From Salinadaptatus halalkaliphilus (lineage in GTDB: Archaea > Halobacteriota > Halobacteria > Halobacteriales > Natrialbaceae), in assembly GCF_006543045.1 (NCBI RefSeq), contig NZ_RBZW01000058.1, positions 62,001-126,000 of the forward strand: DNA of 64,000 bases. The letters are read 5' to 3'. The translations under genes and the position numbers were made by a program. Within the stretch, counting starts at the first letter, position 1. Each line of letters opens with the position of its first letter. The notes below the pieces were generated by a model. The model was not told the DNA's origin. It worked only from the letters and a program-made list of their open reading frames with translations, and made no database searches. Below, in pieces: positions 1 through 8,508 of this stretch.

Positions 1-1
1 A

Positions 2-457
2 CTGGGCGATCGCGGTCGGCGCGTGACCGACGCCGATCTGCTCGCGATCGCCGAGGACGTCGCCGGCGACGACCGCGAACGGGTCGTCGAACTGCGCGAT
101 CTCAACGCGACCAGCGGCGGCGCCGTCCCCACCGCGAGCGTCCGCCTCAAGGTCGACGGCGAGGAACGCGTCGCCAGCGGCACCGGCTCCGGCCCGGTCG
201 ACGCCGCCGTCTCCGCCGTGCGCCAGGCGCTCGGCTCGATGGCCGACGCCGAACTCGAGTCCTACCACGTCGACGCCGTCACCGGCGGTACCGACGCCGT
301 CGTGACGGTCGAGGTGACGATGGTCCGGGACGACCGGTCGGTGACCGTCGCCAGAAGCGAGGCCGATATCACCCACGCGAGCGTCGAGGCGATGGTCGAC
401 GCACTCGATCGCTTGCTCGCGACCGAATCCGAACCGCTCGCGCCGGCCGACGACTAA
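2..457 (+). CDS. 2-isopropylmalate/citramalate synthase family protein, C-terminal part (5' end outside window)
   Basis: The reading frame is open from the first bases of the window, so the gene begins upstream. The visible 151 residues match the C-terminal LeuA allosteric/dimerisation domain: an opening helix (DADLLAIAEDVAGD), then RVVELRDLNATSGGA, a beta-rich stretch with VASGTGSGPVDAAVSAVRQA, and a final helix before the stop. In the family this domain binds the end product (leucine or isoleucine) for feedback control; the catalytic TIM barrel would lie upstream. It cannot be decided from this part whether the enzyme is isopropylmalate synthase (LeuA) or citramalate synthase (CimA). The stop codon TAA touches the left end of a small palindromic element. 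Confidence 0.8.
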   Translation: MGDRGRRVTDADLLAIAEDVAGDDRERVVELRDLNATSGGAVPTASVRLKVDGEERVASGTGSGPVDAAVSAVRQALGSMADAELESYHVDAVTGGTDAVVTVEVTMVRDDRSVTVARSEADITHASVEAMVDALDRLLATESEPLAPADD

Positions 458-565
458 TACTGTTGGACAGAACTATTCAACGATCGGTCGCAGTACTGCG
501 GCCGTCACCGTAAGGACGGCCGCGAATTCGCGACCGACGTTTCACTGACTTCTGTCCGACAGTAT
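457..565. mobile_element. MITE-like palindromic element of about 109 bp
   Basis: The terminal inverted repeats ATACTGTTGGACAGAA (457-472) and TTCTGTCCGACAGTAT (550-565) match at 15 of 16 positions. Between them lie further nested inverted arms: GGTCGC with GCGACC, and GCGGCCGTC with GACGGCCGC. The single strand could therefore fold into one long hairpin. There is no coding capacity. It starts at the leuA-like stop codon and its right arm forms the last codons of the YihY-like gene. No clear target-site duplication is visible. The structure is seen directly; a MITE origin is inferred. Confidence 0.65.
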
Positions 566-1075
566 GAGCACCGTCGCGACGACGCCGCCGACGATGACCG
601 AGATGCTCACGCCGATGACCCCCACAAGCACGACGCCGACGACAACCGTCGCGGTCACGAGAAGACCCTCGAGAAGCGTCACCACCGTCACCGTCGTCGC
701 CGTATCGACGTACGACTGCTGTTTTCGACCACCGTAGACGTCGGTGAAAGCGCTGTTGACCGCCTGAAACAGCCGCACGGCACTCCAGGCGAAGATCACG
801 ACGGCGAGTATCGCTGCCCCCGTGCGGTCGACGCCGGTTGCACCCTCGAGTCCGCCGTCGGTCAGCGTTCCCTCGAGCCCGGCCGCACTCTCGATCGCCG
901 ACAGGAGCGGCTCGAGTGCGTCGGCGAGTGTGACGGCGACCAACGCGAGGATTGCTAGCGGAACGAGCGTGTTGAACCCGTGGTAGGCCAGCCCCGCGGA
1001 TTTGACGCTGATCTGTCGCTCACGGGCGACGGCGGCGACATCGCGAACGAACGCGAGCAGCCTCGAATCGATCAT
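542..1075 (-). pseudogene. YihY/BrkB-like membrane protein, C-terminally truncated
   Basis: The N-terminal 165 residues read like the YihY/virulence factor BrkB (formerly RNase BN) family: a short cytoplasmic start (ARERQISVKSAGLAYHGF), a first membrane helix (LVPLAILALVAVTLA), the typical AAILAVVIFAWSAVRLFQ and NSAFTDVYG stretch, then two hydrophobic segments. Family members usually continue for about 80-100 more residues with further membrane helices. Here the frame runs into the palindromic element at 550-565, whose sequence encodes the final ILSDR, and stops at 542. The other side of the element is the end of the leuA-like gene, so the 3' part is gone. It is probably non-functional, though a shortened protein could still be made. 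Confidence 0.7.
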
Positions 1076-1145
1076 GCCGGGGTGACGACAGACTGTCGGA
1101 TAGCGCTTGGGCCGGCAACTGGCCGTTTCGACTCGTCGAGACGGC

Positions 1146-1352
1146 CTACTCGTCGTGGACGATGCGTTGGACGTGTCCGACGACGCCGTTTTTCAGCACT
1201 ACTTCGGGGCCGTCGGGACTGTCCTCGTAGATCGTCCCGACCTCGCCGACGATCGGTTCGCGCTCGGTCGATTGGACGTCCTGATCGCCCTGGACGACCT
1301 CGACGGTGATCCCCTGTCGGAGTTCCTCGGCAGTCGGCCGTTCGTTCGACAT
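1146..1352 (-). CDS. YwbE-like protein (DUF2196)
   Basis: A 68-residue acidic protein starting MSNERPTAEELRQGITVEVV. It matches the small DUF2196/YwbE family in the opening RxGxxVxVVxKxDQ-like segment (RQGITVEVVQGDQDV), a central GEVGTIYEDSP and the closing GVVGHVQRIV. The fold is thought to be a small beta barrel; no molecular function is established. The ATG at 1352 was chosen because the family begins just before the RPTxxxLxxG segment; a longer in-frame reading upstream is not conserved-looking. It is transcribed towards the truncated YihY gene. Confidence 0.8.
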   Translation of the reverse strand: MSNERPTAEELRQGITVEVVQGDQDVQSTEREPIVGEVGTIYEDSPDGPEVVLKNGVVGHVQRIVHDE

Positions 1353-1528
1353 ACCTCGCAGTGAAACAGACGGCGAAAAACGTCGTGCCTGCATTCGAGG
1401 GCAGCGCTGGCCGTTGGACGGTGGCTCGACCGCGCGACTCGAGACCACGACAAGCAGTCACGAACGTGGTGATTCCAGGTCTTGTCGACGATCGAAATAC
1501 CCATAGTTACGGAACAGTGGGTATCGGT

Positions 1529-2239
1529 ATGAACCGCGCGGAGAAAGCCGCCCTCCAGTTACGTGCCGTCGACGTGTTGCAGATGTTGAAAGAAACCCGA
1601 ACGTACGACGAACTCGCCGACGAGACCGGCCTCCCCGCTGGCGATCTCAACCGCTACGTCAACGGACACGTCCTGCCGGGAACCGATCGCGCACGCGAGG
1701 TCGTCGAAGATCTCGGGAAGACCGCCCTCGCGGCCGAACTCGAGGCGCGGCTTCGCGTCGACGACGAGGGATACGTCGACAACACCGACACCGTCTTCGA
1801 CCAGCCGTTGCTCGATCTTGCCGCACCCGTGGTCGCAAACAGCTTCGCATTCGATCGTCCGGATGTCGTCCTCACCGCGGCGACCGACGGTATCACGCTC
1901 GCAGCGGCACTGGCGAGTTACTACGGCATTCCCTGTGCCTACGCGAAAAAACGCAAGGAAACCGCCGTCGAGGAGTTCATCGAGGCGCGCGAACGCCTCG
2001 AGTCCGGCATTCAACTCACCTACTACCTGCCCGCGTCGGCGATCGATCCTGGATCGTCGGTGCTGGTCGTCGACGATCTGATTCGCTCGGGCGAAACCCA
2101 GGAACTGCTGCTCGATATCGTCGAGGCCGCGGACGCCGACGTCGCCGGCGTGTTTACGCTCATCGCGGCCGGCGACGACGGGATTCGACGCGCCCGAGAG
2201 CGAACCGACGCCCCGGTCGACGCGCTGGTCTCGGTCTGA
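1529..2239 (+). CDS. HTH-phosphoribosyltransferase-like regulator
   Basis: 236 residues. Residues 1-55 form a helix-turn-helix-like region (YDELADETGLPAGDLNRYVNG). The rest is a type I phosphoribosyltransferase fold with a PRPP-loop signature VLVVDDLIRSGET near residue 180 and a conserved VVLTAATDGITLAAALA segment. The architecture is that of archaeal PRTase-like regulators, which bind a phosphorylated ligand to control DNA binding, or of a purine PRTase. GfcR at 6402-7052 has the same layout but different sequence. The ATG at 1529 was chosen because the HTH region follows directly and an AT-rich promoter-like stretch (AATACCCATA) lies about 30 bases before it. The ligand and target genes cannot be read from the sequence. 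Confidence 0.75.
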   Translation: MNRAEKAALQLRAVDVLQMLKETRTYDELADETGLPAGDLNRYVNGHVLPGTDRAREVVEDLGKTALAAELEARLRVDDEGYVDNTDTVFDQPLLDLAAPVVANSFAFDRPDVVLTAATDGITLAAALASYYGIPCAYAKKRKETAVEEFIEARERLESGIQLTYYLPASAIDPGSSVLVVDDLIRSGETQELLLDIVEAADADVAGVFTLIAAGDDGIRRARERTDAPVDALVSV

Positions 2240-2468
2240 TCGCGGTCGATCACGTTCCGCCGTCGATATCCAATCCTCGTTTGGCGATTTTCTCGAACGG
2301 TTGTTGTCATCGAGTTCACGAAGGTGATCGAATTACCGTGTAGGTGGTGTTCGAGTTCCAGATCGATCGTATTCACACCGCTGCAGTCCGGCGAAAATCG
2401 TGTGAGTGACTAACGTATTATTAATCATTAGGTTTATGGTGATCCTCCCTGTTTGTGGTGGTACGGAC

Positions 2469-2918
2469 ATGACGAAGACAGTCATCCTCGGCGTGATCGG
2501 TTCCGACGCCCACGTCGTCGGGATCACCATCCTTGAACAGGCGTTTGAGGCAGCCGGATTCGACGTCGTCAACCTGGGCGTCCAGACCTCCCAGGAGCAG
2601 TTCGTCGACGCGGCCACCGAACACGACGCCGAGGCTGTACTCGTCTCTTCGCTCTACGGACACGCCAAACAGGACTGCGAGGGCTTTCACGAGCAGTTTG
2701 CAGACGCCGACCTCGAGGACGTGACCACCTACATCGGCGGCAACCTCGCCGTCGGGCAGGACGACTTCGAGGAAACCCGACAATTCTTCCGCGAACTCGG
2801 CTTCGATCGGGTCTTTGACTCCGAGACCGATCCGGAAGAAGCGATCGAAGCACTCCGGGCCGATCTGGATATGCGCTCCTCGGAAGCCGAACAGGAAGGC
2901 CAGACGATCCGAGCCTGA
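2469..2918 (+). CDS. mamA: Methylaspartate (glutamate) mutase S subunit, B12-binding
   Basis: 149 residues with the whole cobalamin-binding fold of the glutamate mutase sigma subunit: VILGVIGSDAHVVG (the DxHxxG motif carries the cobalt-coordinating His), VNLGVQTSQEQFV, VSSLYGHAKQD, and the GG motif in YIGGNLAVGQDDF. These matches fit GlmS/MamA better than the small subunit of methylmalonyl-CoA mutase, which has a KVGLDGHDRG-like start. With the E subunit (GlmE/MamB) it converts glutamate to 3-methylaspartate, a step of the haloarchaeal methylaspartate cycle for acetyl-CoA assimilation. No E subunit gene follows; the next genes belong to methylmalonyl-CoA metabolism. The first ATG next to the conserved strand was chosen. 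Confidence 0.88.
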   Translation: MTKTVILGVIGSDAHVVGITILEQAFEAAGFDVVNLGVQTSQEQFVDAATEHDAEAVLVSSLYGHAKQDCEGFHEQFADADLEDVTTYIGGNLAVGQDDFEETRQFFRELGFDRVFDSETDPEEAIEALRADLDMRSSEAEQEGQTIRA

Positions 2919-3016
2919 CGACGGCTCGAGCGGTTCTATTTTGCCCGTCACTGGCCGAGAAGACGAGTTTCGGTATCCATCCGCTCAGCGAGCCGTGTCG
3001 GCCCAGCGAACTGACG

Positions 3017-3036
3017 TACAGTAAACCGTATCAGTG
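3017..3036. repeat. Solo terminus of the ~81-bp palindromic repeat family
   Basis: TACAGTAAACCGTATCAGTG matches one arm of the full repeats at 16772, 39546 and 63716 and has no second arm. Read on the minus strand it gives CACTGATACGGTTTACTGTA, and its TGA is the stop codon of the epimerase gene. Confidence 0.6.
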
Positions 3037-3414
3037 CTCGACGAGTTCGATCAAAATTCCGCCGGTGTCTTTCGGATGCAAAAACGCCACTGAGTGGCCC
3101 CAGGCGCCGGGCCGTGGCTCCTCGTCGATGAGCGCCACGTCGTGGTCGCGGACGGTCTCGAGTGCGCCCTCGATGTCGTCGGTCGAAAGCGCCAGATGGT
3201 GGATGCCCGCGCCGTTGTCCTCGAGATAGCTGGCGATGGTGCCATCCTCGAGTGGCTCGAGCAGTTCGAAGTAGCCGTCGCCGACCTCGAGAAAGACGAC
3301 GCGCATCCCGTCGAATGCCTCCTCGTGGACGGTCTCGAGACCGAACAGGGCCTCGTACAGCGTGGCGAGTTCGCGTGCGTCCTCTGTTGCGATCCCTGCG
3401 TGGTCGAAGTGCAT
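3031..3414 (-). CDS. mce: Methylmalonyl-CoA epimerase
   Basis: 127 residues of the vicinal oxygen chelate fold, as two paired beta-alpha-beta-beta-beta modules. Metal-ligand positions are visible: His5 in MHFDHAGIA, Glu in the FFELLEPL-like segment (YFELLEPL), His in GIHHLALST, and a Glu near the end (ILIELVEH). It interconverts the (R) and (S) forms of methylmalonyl-CoA, feeding the mutase encoded at 4621-6303. The ATG at 3414 is where the conserved first strand starts; upstream in-frame sequence is not family-like. The stop TGA is part of a solo repeat terminus. Confidence 0.9.
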   Translation of the reverse strand: MHFDHAGIATEDARELATLYEALFGLETVHEEAFDGMRVVFLEVGDGYFELLEPLEDGTIASYLEDNGAGIHHLALSTDDIEGALETVRDHDVALIDEEPRPGAWGHSVAFLHPKDTGGILIELVEH

Positions 3415-3535
3415 GATCGTTCGTTGTCGACCGACCGTCAAATAGCGTTGGGATCTTTTGGTGGTGGGTTTCACGCCGCCGACGCTCGAAATGTAGTCAG
3501 AAAACTTATGAGATGGCCGACACAATCTCGAGTCG

Positions 3536-3850
3536 ATGTATATCGCCAACACTGAAACGGTCCCCGATGGAGAAATCGTCGAAGTACTGGGTATCGCCCG
3601 AGGCAACACGGTCGAAGCGAAAAACGTCGGCAAGGACATCACACAGGGTATTCGCAACGTCTTCGGCGGCGAACTCAAGGGCTACTCCGACCTCCTGACG
3701 AAAGCCCGCGACGAAGCGATCACCCGAATGGAAGCCGACGCCGAGGAGATGGGTGCCGACGCCGTCGTCAACGTCCGCCTCGAGACCTCCCAGATTACCG
3801 ACGGCGGTTCGGAAGTGATGGCCTACGGGACGGCCGTTCGCCTCCGATAG
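3536..3850 (+). CDS. YbjQ family (UPF0145) protein
   Basis: 104 residues. The family pattern is clear: an opening strand with TETVPDGEIVEVLGIARGNTV, the RNVFGGELKGYSDLL segment, an AREEAxxRM-like helix (ARDEAITRMEADAEEMGADAVVNVR) and a terminal strand VMAYGTAVRL. YbjQ proteins form pentameric rings; the family is sometimes described as heavy-metal binding, but its role is not established. It is monocistronic, with an AT-containing stretch (AAACTTATGAG) about 30 bases before the start. Confidence 0.88.
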   Translation: MYIANTETVPDGEIVEVLGIARGNTVEAKNVGKDITQGIRNVFGGELKGYSDLLTKARDEAITRMEADAEEMGADAVVNVRLETSQITDGGSEVMAYGTAVRLR

Positions 3851-3861
3851 CACGACATCGA

Positions 3862-4032
3862 TCAGTCGCCCATCGCCGCCAACCCCTCCAGGACGAACCC
3901 CACGAGACCGACGACGAATCCGATCAGCATGATTGTCATCGCCGTGGCGCTACTCGAGGGGTCGATATAGGCTGAGAATCCGCCGAACAACACGGTGAGG
4001 ATACCGAATCGCTGTAGCGATGGGCCAGTCAC
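3862..4032 (-). CDS. Small two-helix membrane protein
   Basis: 56 residues with a GTG start, reading V(M)TGPSLQRFGILTVLFGGF then a short polar loop (DPSSSAT) and a second helix MLIGFVVGLVGFVLEGL. Two hydrophobic segments are separated by about ten residues. No family is recognised. Support comes from the clean hydrophobic pattern, the codon usage and its position, divergent from the GNAT gene across a short promoter region with an inverted repeat. An upstream ATG at 4041 is out of frame, so the GTG was chosen. Confidence 0.5.
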   Translation of the reverse strand: MTGPSLQRFGILTVLFGGFSAYIDPSSSATAMTIMLIGFVVGLVGFVLEGLAAMGD

Positions 4033-4053
4033 GACCCGTCATCTAGATTCGCG

Positions 4054-4068
4054 AACAGTAATACTGTT
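4054..4068. promoter_or_regulatory. Inverted repeat in divergent promoter region
   Basis: AACAGTA-A-TACTGTT is a perfect 7+7 inverted repeat with a one-base centre. It lies between the small membrane protein gene (start 4032, minus) and the GNAT gene (start 4096, plus), where an operator would sit. The regulator is unknown. Confidence 0.4.
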
Positions 4069-4095
4069 GGTATTGCCGTCCCTGGTGATCGTATC

Positions 4096-4602
4096 GTGAT
4101 CACCGTCCGTACGGCAACCCTCGAGGATGCACCGGCTATCGCGCGAATCCACACCGTATCGCTTCACCACTACGGTGGCGCGTGCTACGAGGACGAACAG
4201 GTAGCCCGTCTCGCGCCGACGGATGTCGGTCCCGAGGAAATTCGCGAAAACCTATTCGGTCCGGACCGATACGTCGCCGTCGCCGATGTCGACGACGATA
4301 TCGTCGGCTTCGGTGGCGTCCGTCGAAACACCGGTTCGTTGTTGGGTATTTTTGTCGATCCGTCCCACGGTGGTAACGGTATCGGGACGCGAGTTCTCGA
4401 GGGCGTCGAATCCCACGCCAGAGACCGTGGACTCGAGCGCCTCTCGGTATTTGCTGCGCTCAACGCAGTCGCGTTCTACGAGGCCTGTGGGTTCGAACGG
4501 GTTGGCGAGCGCGACGCGAACGGCGCCGACGGACCGTTCGGGACGTACGACGGTGGCGACCACGACTTGCCGGTGATGGAAATGCGAAAGCCCCTCGAGT
4601 GA
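4096..4602 (+). CDS. GNAT family N-acetyltransferase
   Basis: 168 residues. Features of the GNAT fold in order: ITVRTATLEDAPAIARIH (strand 1 and helix 1), a central VGFGGVRR strand, the acetyl-CoA pyrophosphate-binding loop HGGNGIGTRVLEGVE (the Q/RxxGxG/A-type signature), and NAVAFYEACGFERVGE near the end. It transfers an acetyl group from acetyl-CoA to an unknown amine. The start is GTG at 4096, immediately before the conserved first strand; no ATG precedes it in frame within a plausible distance. It is divergent from the small membrane protein gene. Confidence 0.85.
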   Translation: MITVRTATLEDAPAIARIHTVSLHHYGGACYEDEQVARLAPTDVGPEEIRENLFGPDRYVAVADVDDDIVGFGGVRRNTGSLLGIFVDPSHGGNGIGTRVLEGVESHARDRGLERLSVFAALNAVAFYEACGFERVGERDANGADGPFGTYDGGDHDLPVMEMRKPLE

Positions 4603-4620
4603 CACGTCTCGGCTTCGAAC

Positions 4621-6303
4621 TTACACTGCGCTTCCGGGCTGATACTCGCCGAACTCGTCGCGCATGACGTTACAGATCTCGCCGACCGTCGCGTAGACTT
4701 TCACCGCGTCGATGATGTACGGCATCAGGTTTTCGTCGCCACGGGCGGCCTCGCGCAGCGCCTCGAGTTTCGCCTCGACCGCCTCGTCGTCGCGGTCGGC
4801 TCGCGTCGACTCGAGGCTGTCGATCTGGCGTTGCTGGTCTTCCTCGGTGATCTCCTGGACGTCCATCTCGGGGTCTTCGTCGACTTCGAACTCGTTGACG
4901 CCGACGATGATGCGCTCTTTCTCCTCGATTTCCTTCTGGCGGTCGAAGGAGGTGTCCTGGATCTGTCGCTGGACCCACTGCTGTTCGACGGCCTCGAGCA
5001 TGCCGCCGCGTTCTTCGACTTCGTCTAAGATTTCGTAGGCCTCTTCCTCGACTTCGTCGGTGAGCGACTCGACATAGTAGCTGCCCGCCAGCGGATCGAT
5101 CGTGTCGGCCGCGCCGGACTCGTGGGCGAGGATCTGCTGGGTTCGCAGGGCGGTGCGGACGGACTCTTCGGTCGGGAGCGCAAGTGCTTCGTCCTTGCCG
5201 TTGGTGTGGAGGCTCTGGGTACCCCCCAGTACCGCGGCCAGCGCCTGGTAGGCGACCCGGACGACGTTGTTCTCGATCTGTTGGGCTGTCAGCATCGAGC
5301 CCGCGGTCTGGGTGTGGAACTTGAGTTGTTTGGATTTGGGGTCGTCGGGGTCGAAGCGCTCGTCGATGATGTCGTGCCACATTCGGCGGGCCGCGCGGAA
5401 CTTCGCGACCTCCTCGAAGATGTTGTTGTGGCCGTTGAAAAAGAAAGAGAGCTGTGGCGCGAACTCGTCGACATCGAGGCCGGCCTCGATCGCCGTCTCG
5501 ACGTACTCGATGCCGTTGCCGAGCGTGAAAGCGAGTTCCTGTGCGGCCGTCGAGCCGGCTTCCCGGATGTGATACCCCGAGATCGAGATCGTGTTGAACT
5601 TCGGCGTCTCGGCGCCACAGAACTCGAAGATGTCCGTGATGATCCGCATCGAGGGTTCGGGCGGGTAGATGTAGGTGTTGCGCGCGATGTACTCCTTCAG
5701 GAGGTCGTTTTGAATCGTCCCCCGAAGCTCCTCGCGGTCGACGCCCTGCTGGTCGCCGACGGCGATGTACATCGCCAACAACACCGATGCCGGCGCGTTG
5801 ATGGTCATCGAGGTCGAGACCTCGTCCAACGGAATGCCGTCGAAGACGGTCTCCATGTCCGCGAGCGAATCGATCGCGACGCCGGCTTTCCCGATCTCGC
5901 CCGCGGCCATGCTCGCGTCGGAATCGTAGCCCATCTGGGTCGGCAGATCAAAGGCCATCGAGAGCCCGGTCTGGCCCTGATCGAGCAGGTAGTGATAACG
6001 CTCGTTGGTATCTTCGGGCGTCGAGAACCCGGCGTACTGGCGCATCGTCCAGAGCCGCCCACGATATCCAGTCGAGTAGACGCCACGCGTGTACGGCGGC
6101 TCTCCTGGATTGCCGAGATCCGCCTGATACTCAAGGGTACCGACATCGTCCGGCGTGTAGAGCCGGTCGACTTCCTGTCCTCCTGTATCCGTCGTGAACG
6201 TCTCCTTGCGCTCGCCAAAGCGCTCGAGAACCGGTTGCACTTCCGACTCGTGCCACTCGTCCTTGCTGGCACGGATGTCCTCGAGTTCGTCGGGATCGAA
6301 CAT
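4621..6303 (-). CDS. mcmA1: Methylmalonyl-CoA mutase, large (catalytic barrel) subunit
   Basis: 560 residues, the usual length for the separate archaeal large subunit. Family motifs: [30 protein letters not shown] (substrate-binding region, residues about 70-100), [30 protein letters not shown] and [17 protein letters not shown]. The C-terminal cobalamin-binding domain of the fused enzymes is absent, so a separate small subunit must exist outside the window. It interconverts methylmalonyl-CoA and succinyl-CoA in propionate and odd-chain or branched-chain breakdown. It lies about 1.2 kb from the epimerase gene on the same strand. The ATG at 6303 directly precedes the conserved [16 protein letters not shown]. 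Confidence 0.95.
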   Translation of the reverse strand: MFDPDELEDIRASKDEWHESEVQPVLERFGERKETFTTDTGGQEVDRLYTPDDVGTLEYQADLGNPGEPPYTRGVYSTGYRGRLWTMRQYAGFSTPEDTNERYHYLLDQGQTGLSMAFDLPTQMGYDSDASMAAGEIGKAGVAIDSLADMETVFDGIPLDEVSTSMTINAPASVLLAMYIAVGDQQGVDREELRGTIQNDLLKEYIARNTYIYPPEPSMRIITDIFEFCGAETPKFNTISISGYHIREAGSTAAQELAFTLGNGIEYVETAIEAGLDVDEFAPQLSFFFNGHNNIFEEVAKFRAARRMWHDIIDERFDPDDPKSKQLKFHTQTAGSMLTAQQIENNVVRVAYQALAAVLGGTQSLHTNGKDEALALPTEESVRTALRTQQILAHESGAADTIDPLAGSYYVESLTDEVEEEAYEILDEVEERGGMLEAVEQQWVQRQIQDTSFDRQKEIEEKERIIVGVNEFEVDEDPEMDVQEITEEDQQRQIDSLESTRADRDDEAVEAKLEALREAARGDENLMPYIIDAVKVYATVGEICNVMRDEFGEYQPGSAV

Positions 6304-6401
6304 TATAGTTACCGACGGGCCGCCGGGGCTTGAAGTTTGATGAACGCGACAAGGTTGCCCACAGCCTCGAGCGAGAGCAAACCCGGCACTCGCCGTGACG
6401 G

Positions 6402-7052
6402 TCAGTCCTCTTTGCCGACGCTGATGACGCCGAGCAGCGAGTAGACCGGCACGCCGTCGAGTTCCTCGACACCCTGTTTATCCGCGAGGACGACACAGGC
6501 AAGTGGTTCGCCGCCCTCGGTGCGGATCGCATCGATCGTTTCGCGCATCGTCGTCCCGCTCGTGATCGTGTCGTCGACGACGTAACACTCGCGATTGCGA
6601 ATCCCCGCGAAGTTCCGCGAGAACGTGCCGCCCAGCTCCTCGATATCGTCGTCGTCCCACTGATGTTTCGCCGGCGTATACGTCGCCAGATCCGTCTCGA
6701 GTTCGCGTGCGACGAGCGTCGCGATCGGACCGCCGGCCTTCTCGATGCCGACGGTGAGATCGACGTCTTCGCCGTGTTTCGCGAGGAGATCGGCCATCGC
6801 AGCACTGACATAGCGCATCCGTTTGCTGTCCCGACCGATCGCCGACCAGTCGACGTGGATATCCTGTGGGCCGTTTGCCTGGGCCACAGGCGTCGTCTGC
6901 TGGTCGGATGGCTCCGTCGTCGCTTCGCTGCGCTCGACGAGCCAACTCGCCGTCTCTCTCGAGACGTTCAGTTCGTCCGCAATTTCGCCTTTCGAGAGGC
7001 CGCGGTCTGCGAGGTCGGCGGCGCTCTCGATCAGGTCGTCGACGTTTTTCAT
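6402..7052 (-). CDS. gfcR: Transcriptional regulator GfcR (PRTase-like)
   Basis: 216 residues. The N-terminal HTH is [18 protein letters not shown] then [22 protein letters not shown] PRTase domain follows, with [10 protein letters not shown], the PRPP-loop motif [16 protein letters not shown], and the closing [21 protein letters not shown]. This is the layout and wording of haloarchaeal GfcR, described in Haloferax as a regulator of sugar-degradation genes and long annotated as PyrE-like. The likely ligand is a sugar phosphate-like metabolite (inference from the family). Its own targets are not visible, but sugar genes occur at 33445-37234. It is divergent from the HAD gene at 7158. Confidence 0.88.
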   Translation of the reverse strand: MKNVDDLIESAADLADRGLSKGEIADELNVSRETASWLVERSEATTEPSDQQTTPVAQANGPQDIHVDWSAIGRDSKRMRYVSAAMADLLAKHGEDVDLTVGIEKAGGPIATLVARELETDLATYTPAKHQWDDDDIEELGGTFSRNFAGIRNRECYVVDDTITSGTTMRETIDAIRTEGGEPLACVVLADKQGVEELDGVPVYSLLGVISVGKED

Positions 7053-7157
7053 ACCTCCGCGTTCGCACGCCGTTTTTAAAGTCGTGTCGTCGTCTGCAAA
7101 CGATCGCGTGCGGTCGATACCGAAAACGGTTATCCGACAGCCATGCCTCTATCTGAC

Positions 7158-8450
7158 ATGGAACGGTACGACCTCATCTACCAGCTCTACGACCAGTACG
7201 AGACGACGACGTTGCGGGAATACCAGGAGTTCGTCGACGTCTTCCCACCGGTCGATTCCCGGGTCGCCTTAGCGCACTGGCAGGACGCGACCGAAGAGCT
7301 CGAGGCTCGCAAGGACGAGATCCGATCGGCGTTTGCCGCCGGTGAGACCTTCGCCGAGGTCGCTGCTCGGGCGACGCGCGATCAGGCCTTCACCGCGCTC
7401 GACCTCGAGGCGAAGTACGGCCGTGCGGTGAACGTTCTCGTGTTGGACGTCGACGAGACGCTGCGGTCTGCGGGCGGGACGGACAACGAGATTCCCCGCG
7501 AGACGTTACACCTCCTGACGGAGTTTTACGAGGCCGGCGTCCCGATCGTCATCTGTACGGGCCAAACCTTAGAGAACGTCAAAGGCTTCGCGATTCAGGG
7601 GCTGGGCAGCGAAGTCGTCCACTCCGGGAATCTCTCGATCGTCTACGAGGCGGGAACGGGCGTTTTCACGCCGGGCCACGGTGCGGACACGAAGCAACTG
7701 CTCTACGAGGATCTCGAGCCCGAAATCAGGACCGTCTTCGACGACGTTCGCTCGCGAATCCTCCCGGAAGCCCCCGAGAACCTGCGACGGGGCTGTCACC
7801 TGCAGGGCAACGAGTTCAACGTCACGATGAAGCCCAACTACGAGACCGGCTCGAGTGACGCCCGAGAGACGATCGACGAGGCGCTGGTCTATCTGATCGA
7901 TCTGTTGGCCGACGCCGTCGGCTCGACGCTCGAGAACGGGTCCACGCGCGATTCGGACGGCCATCTCGACGGCAACCGAGAACTCGCGGGGGAAACGATC
8001 ACCGACTGGACCCGCGCATTTTACGCCAACCAGGATCCCGAGATCAGAGCCGTGCTCGAGGGCGAAAGCGCCTATCCGGACCTCGAGTCGACGGCCATCC
8101 CCGGTCAGCTTGGGGCCGTCCTCGAGCGGATCGACGTCGCTTACTACGAGGCCGACGCGGCCGAGATCGGCAGCCTCGAGTTGAACAAGGTCGTCGGCGT
8201 CGAGCGCGCGCTCGAGGTGCTTGGCGTCGACGACCCGTTCGCGCTCGTGATGGGTGACTCCAAGAGTGATCTGCGCGTGATGAAATGGGTGGACGAGCAC
8301 GACGCTGGCATCGCCGCCGCGCCCGAACACGCCTCACAGGACACCCTGGAACACGTCCTCGAGACCGACGAACTGGTCTTCGATCGGGGCAAGAGTGGGG
8401 ACGTGCTCCGAACGATCTACGCGCTCAATCGACTGACCCGTCTCGATTGA
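7158..8450 (+). CDS. HAD superfamily hydrolase, haloarchaeal type
   Basis: About 430 residues. An N-terminal helical region of about 95 residues (ERYDLIYQLYDQYETTTLRE) precedes the HAD core. Motif I is VLVLDVDETLRSAG, with both aspartates in DxDxT-like arrangement; motif II is IVICTGQT; motif IV is FALVMGDSKSDLRVMKW. A large cap region with EFNVTMKPNYE lies between. The enzyme is probably a phosphatase of the Cof/trehalose-phosphatase-like branch; the substrate is unknown. An earlier in-frame ATG exists at 7143. 7158 is preferred because a TATA-like GGTTATCC lies about 27-30 bases before it, fitting a leaderless transcript. Confidence 0.78.
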   Translation: MERYDLIYQLYDQYETTTLREYQEFVDVFPPVDSRVALAHWQDATEELEARKDEIRSAFAAGETFAEVAARATRDQAFTALDLEAKYGRAVNVLVLDVDETLRSAGGTDNEIPRETLHLLTEFYEAGVPIVICTGQTLENVKGFAIQGLGSEVVHSGNLSIVYEAGTGVFTPGHGADTKQLLYEDLEPEIRTVFDDVRSRILPEAPENLRRGCHLQGNEFNVTMKPNYETGSSDARETIDEALVYLIDLLADAVGSTLENGSTRDSDGHLDGNRELAGETITDWTRAFYANQDPEIRAVLEGESAYPDLESTAIPGQLGAVLERIDVAYYEADAAEIGSLELNKVVGVERALEVLGVDDPFALVMGDSKSDLRVMKWVDEHDAGIAAAPEHASQDTLEHVLETDELVFDRGKSGDVLRTIYALNRLTRLD

Positions 8451-8508
8451 CGAGTACTCTCATCAGGTCGAGTGGCGACGTAGTATCTATCCGCACCCGA
8501 AAACGAAC

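Noticed and set aside
5122-6333. Long plus-strand frame opposite the mutase gene
   Set aside because: Arg/Asp/Val-rich shadow of a strongly conserved gene; no start signal or family.
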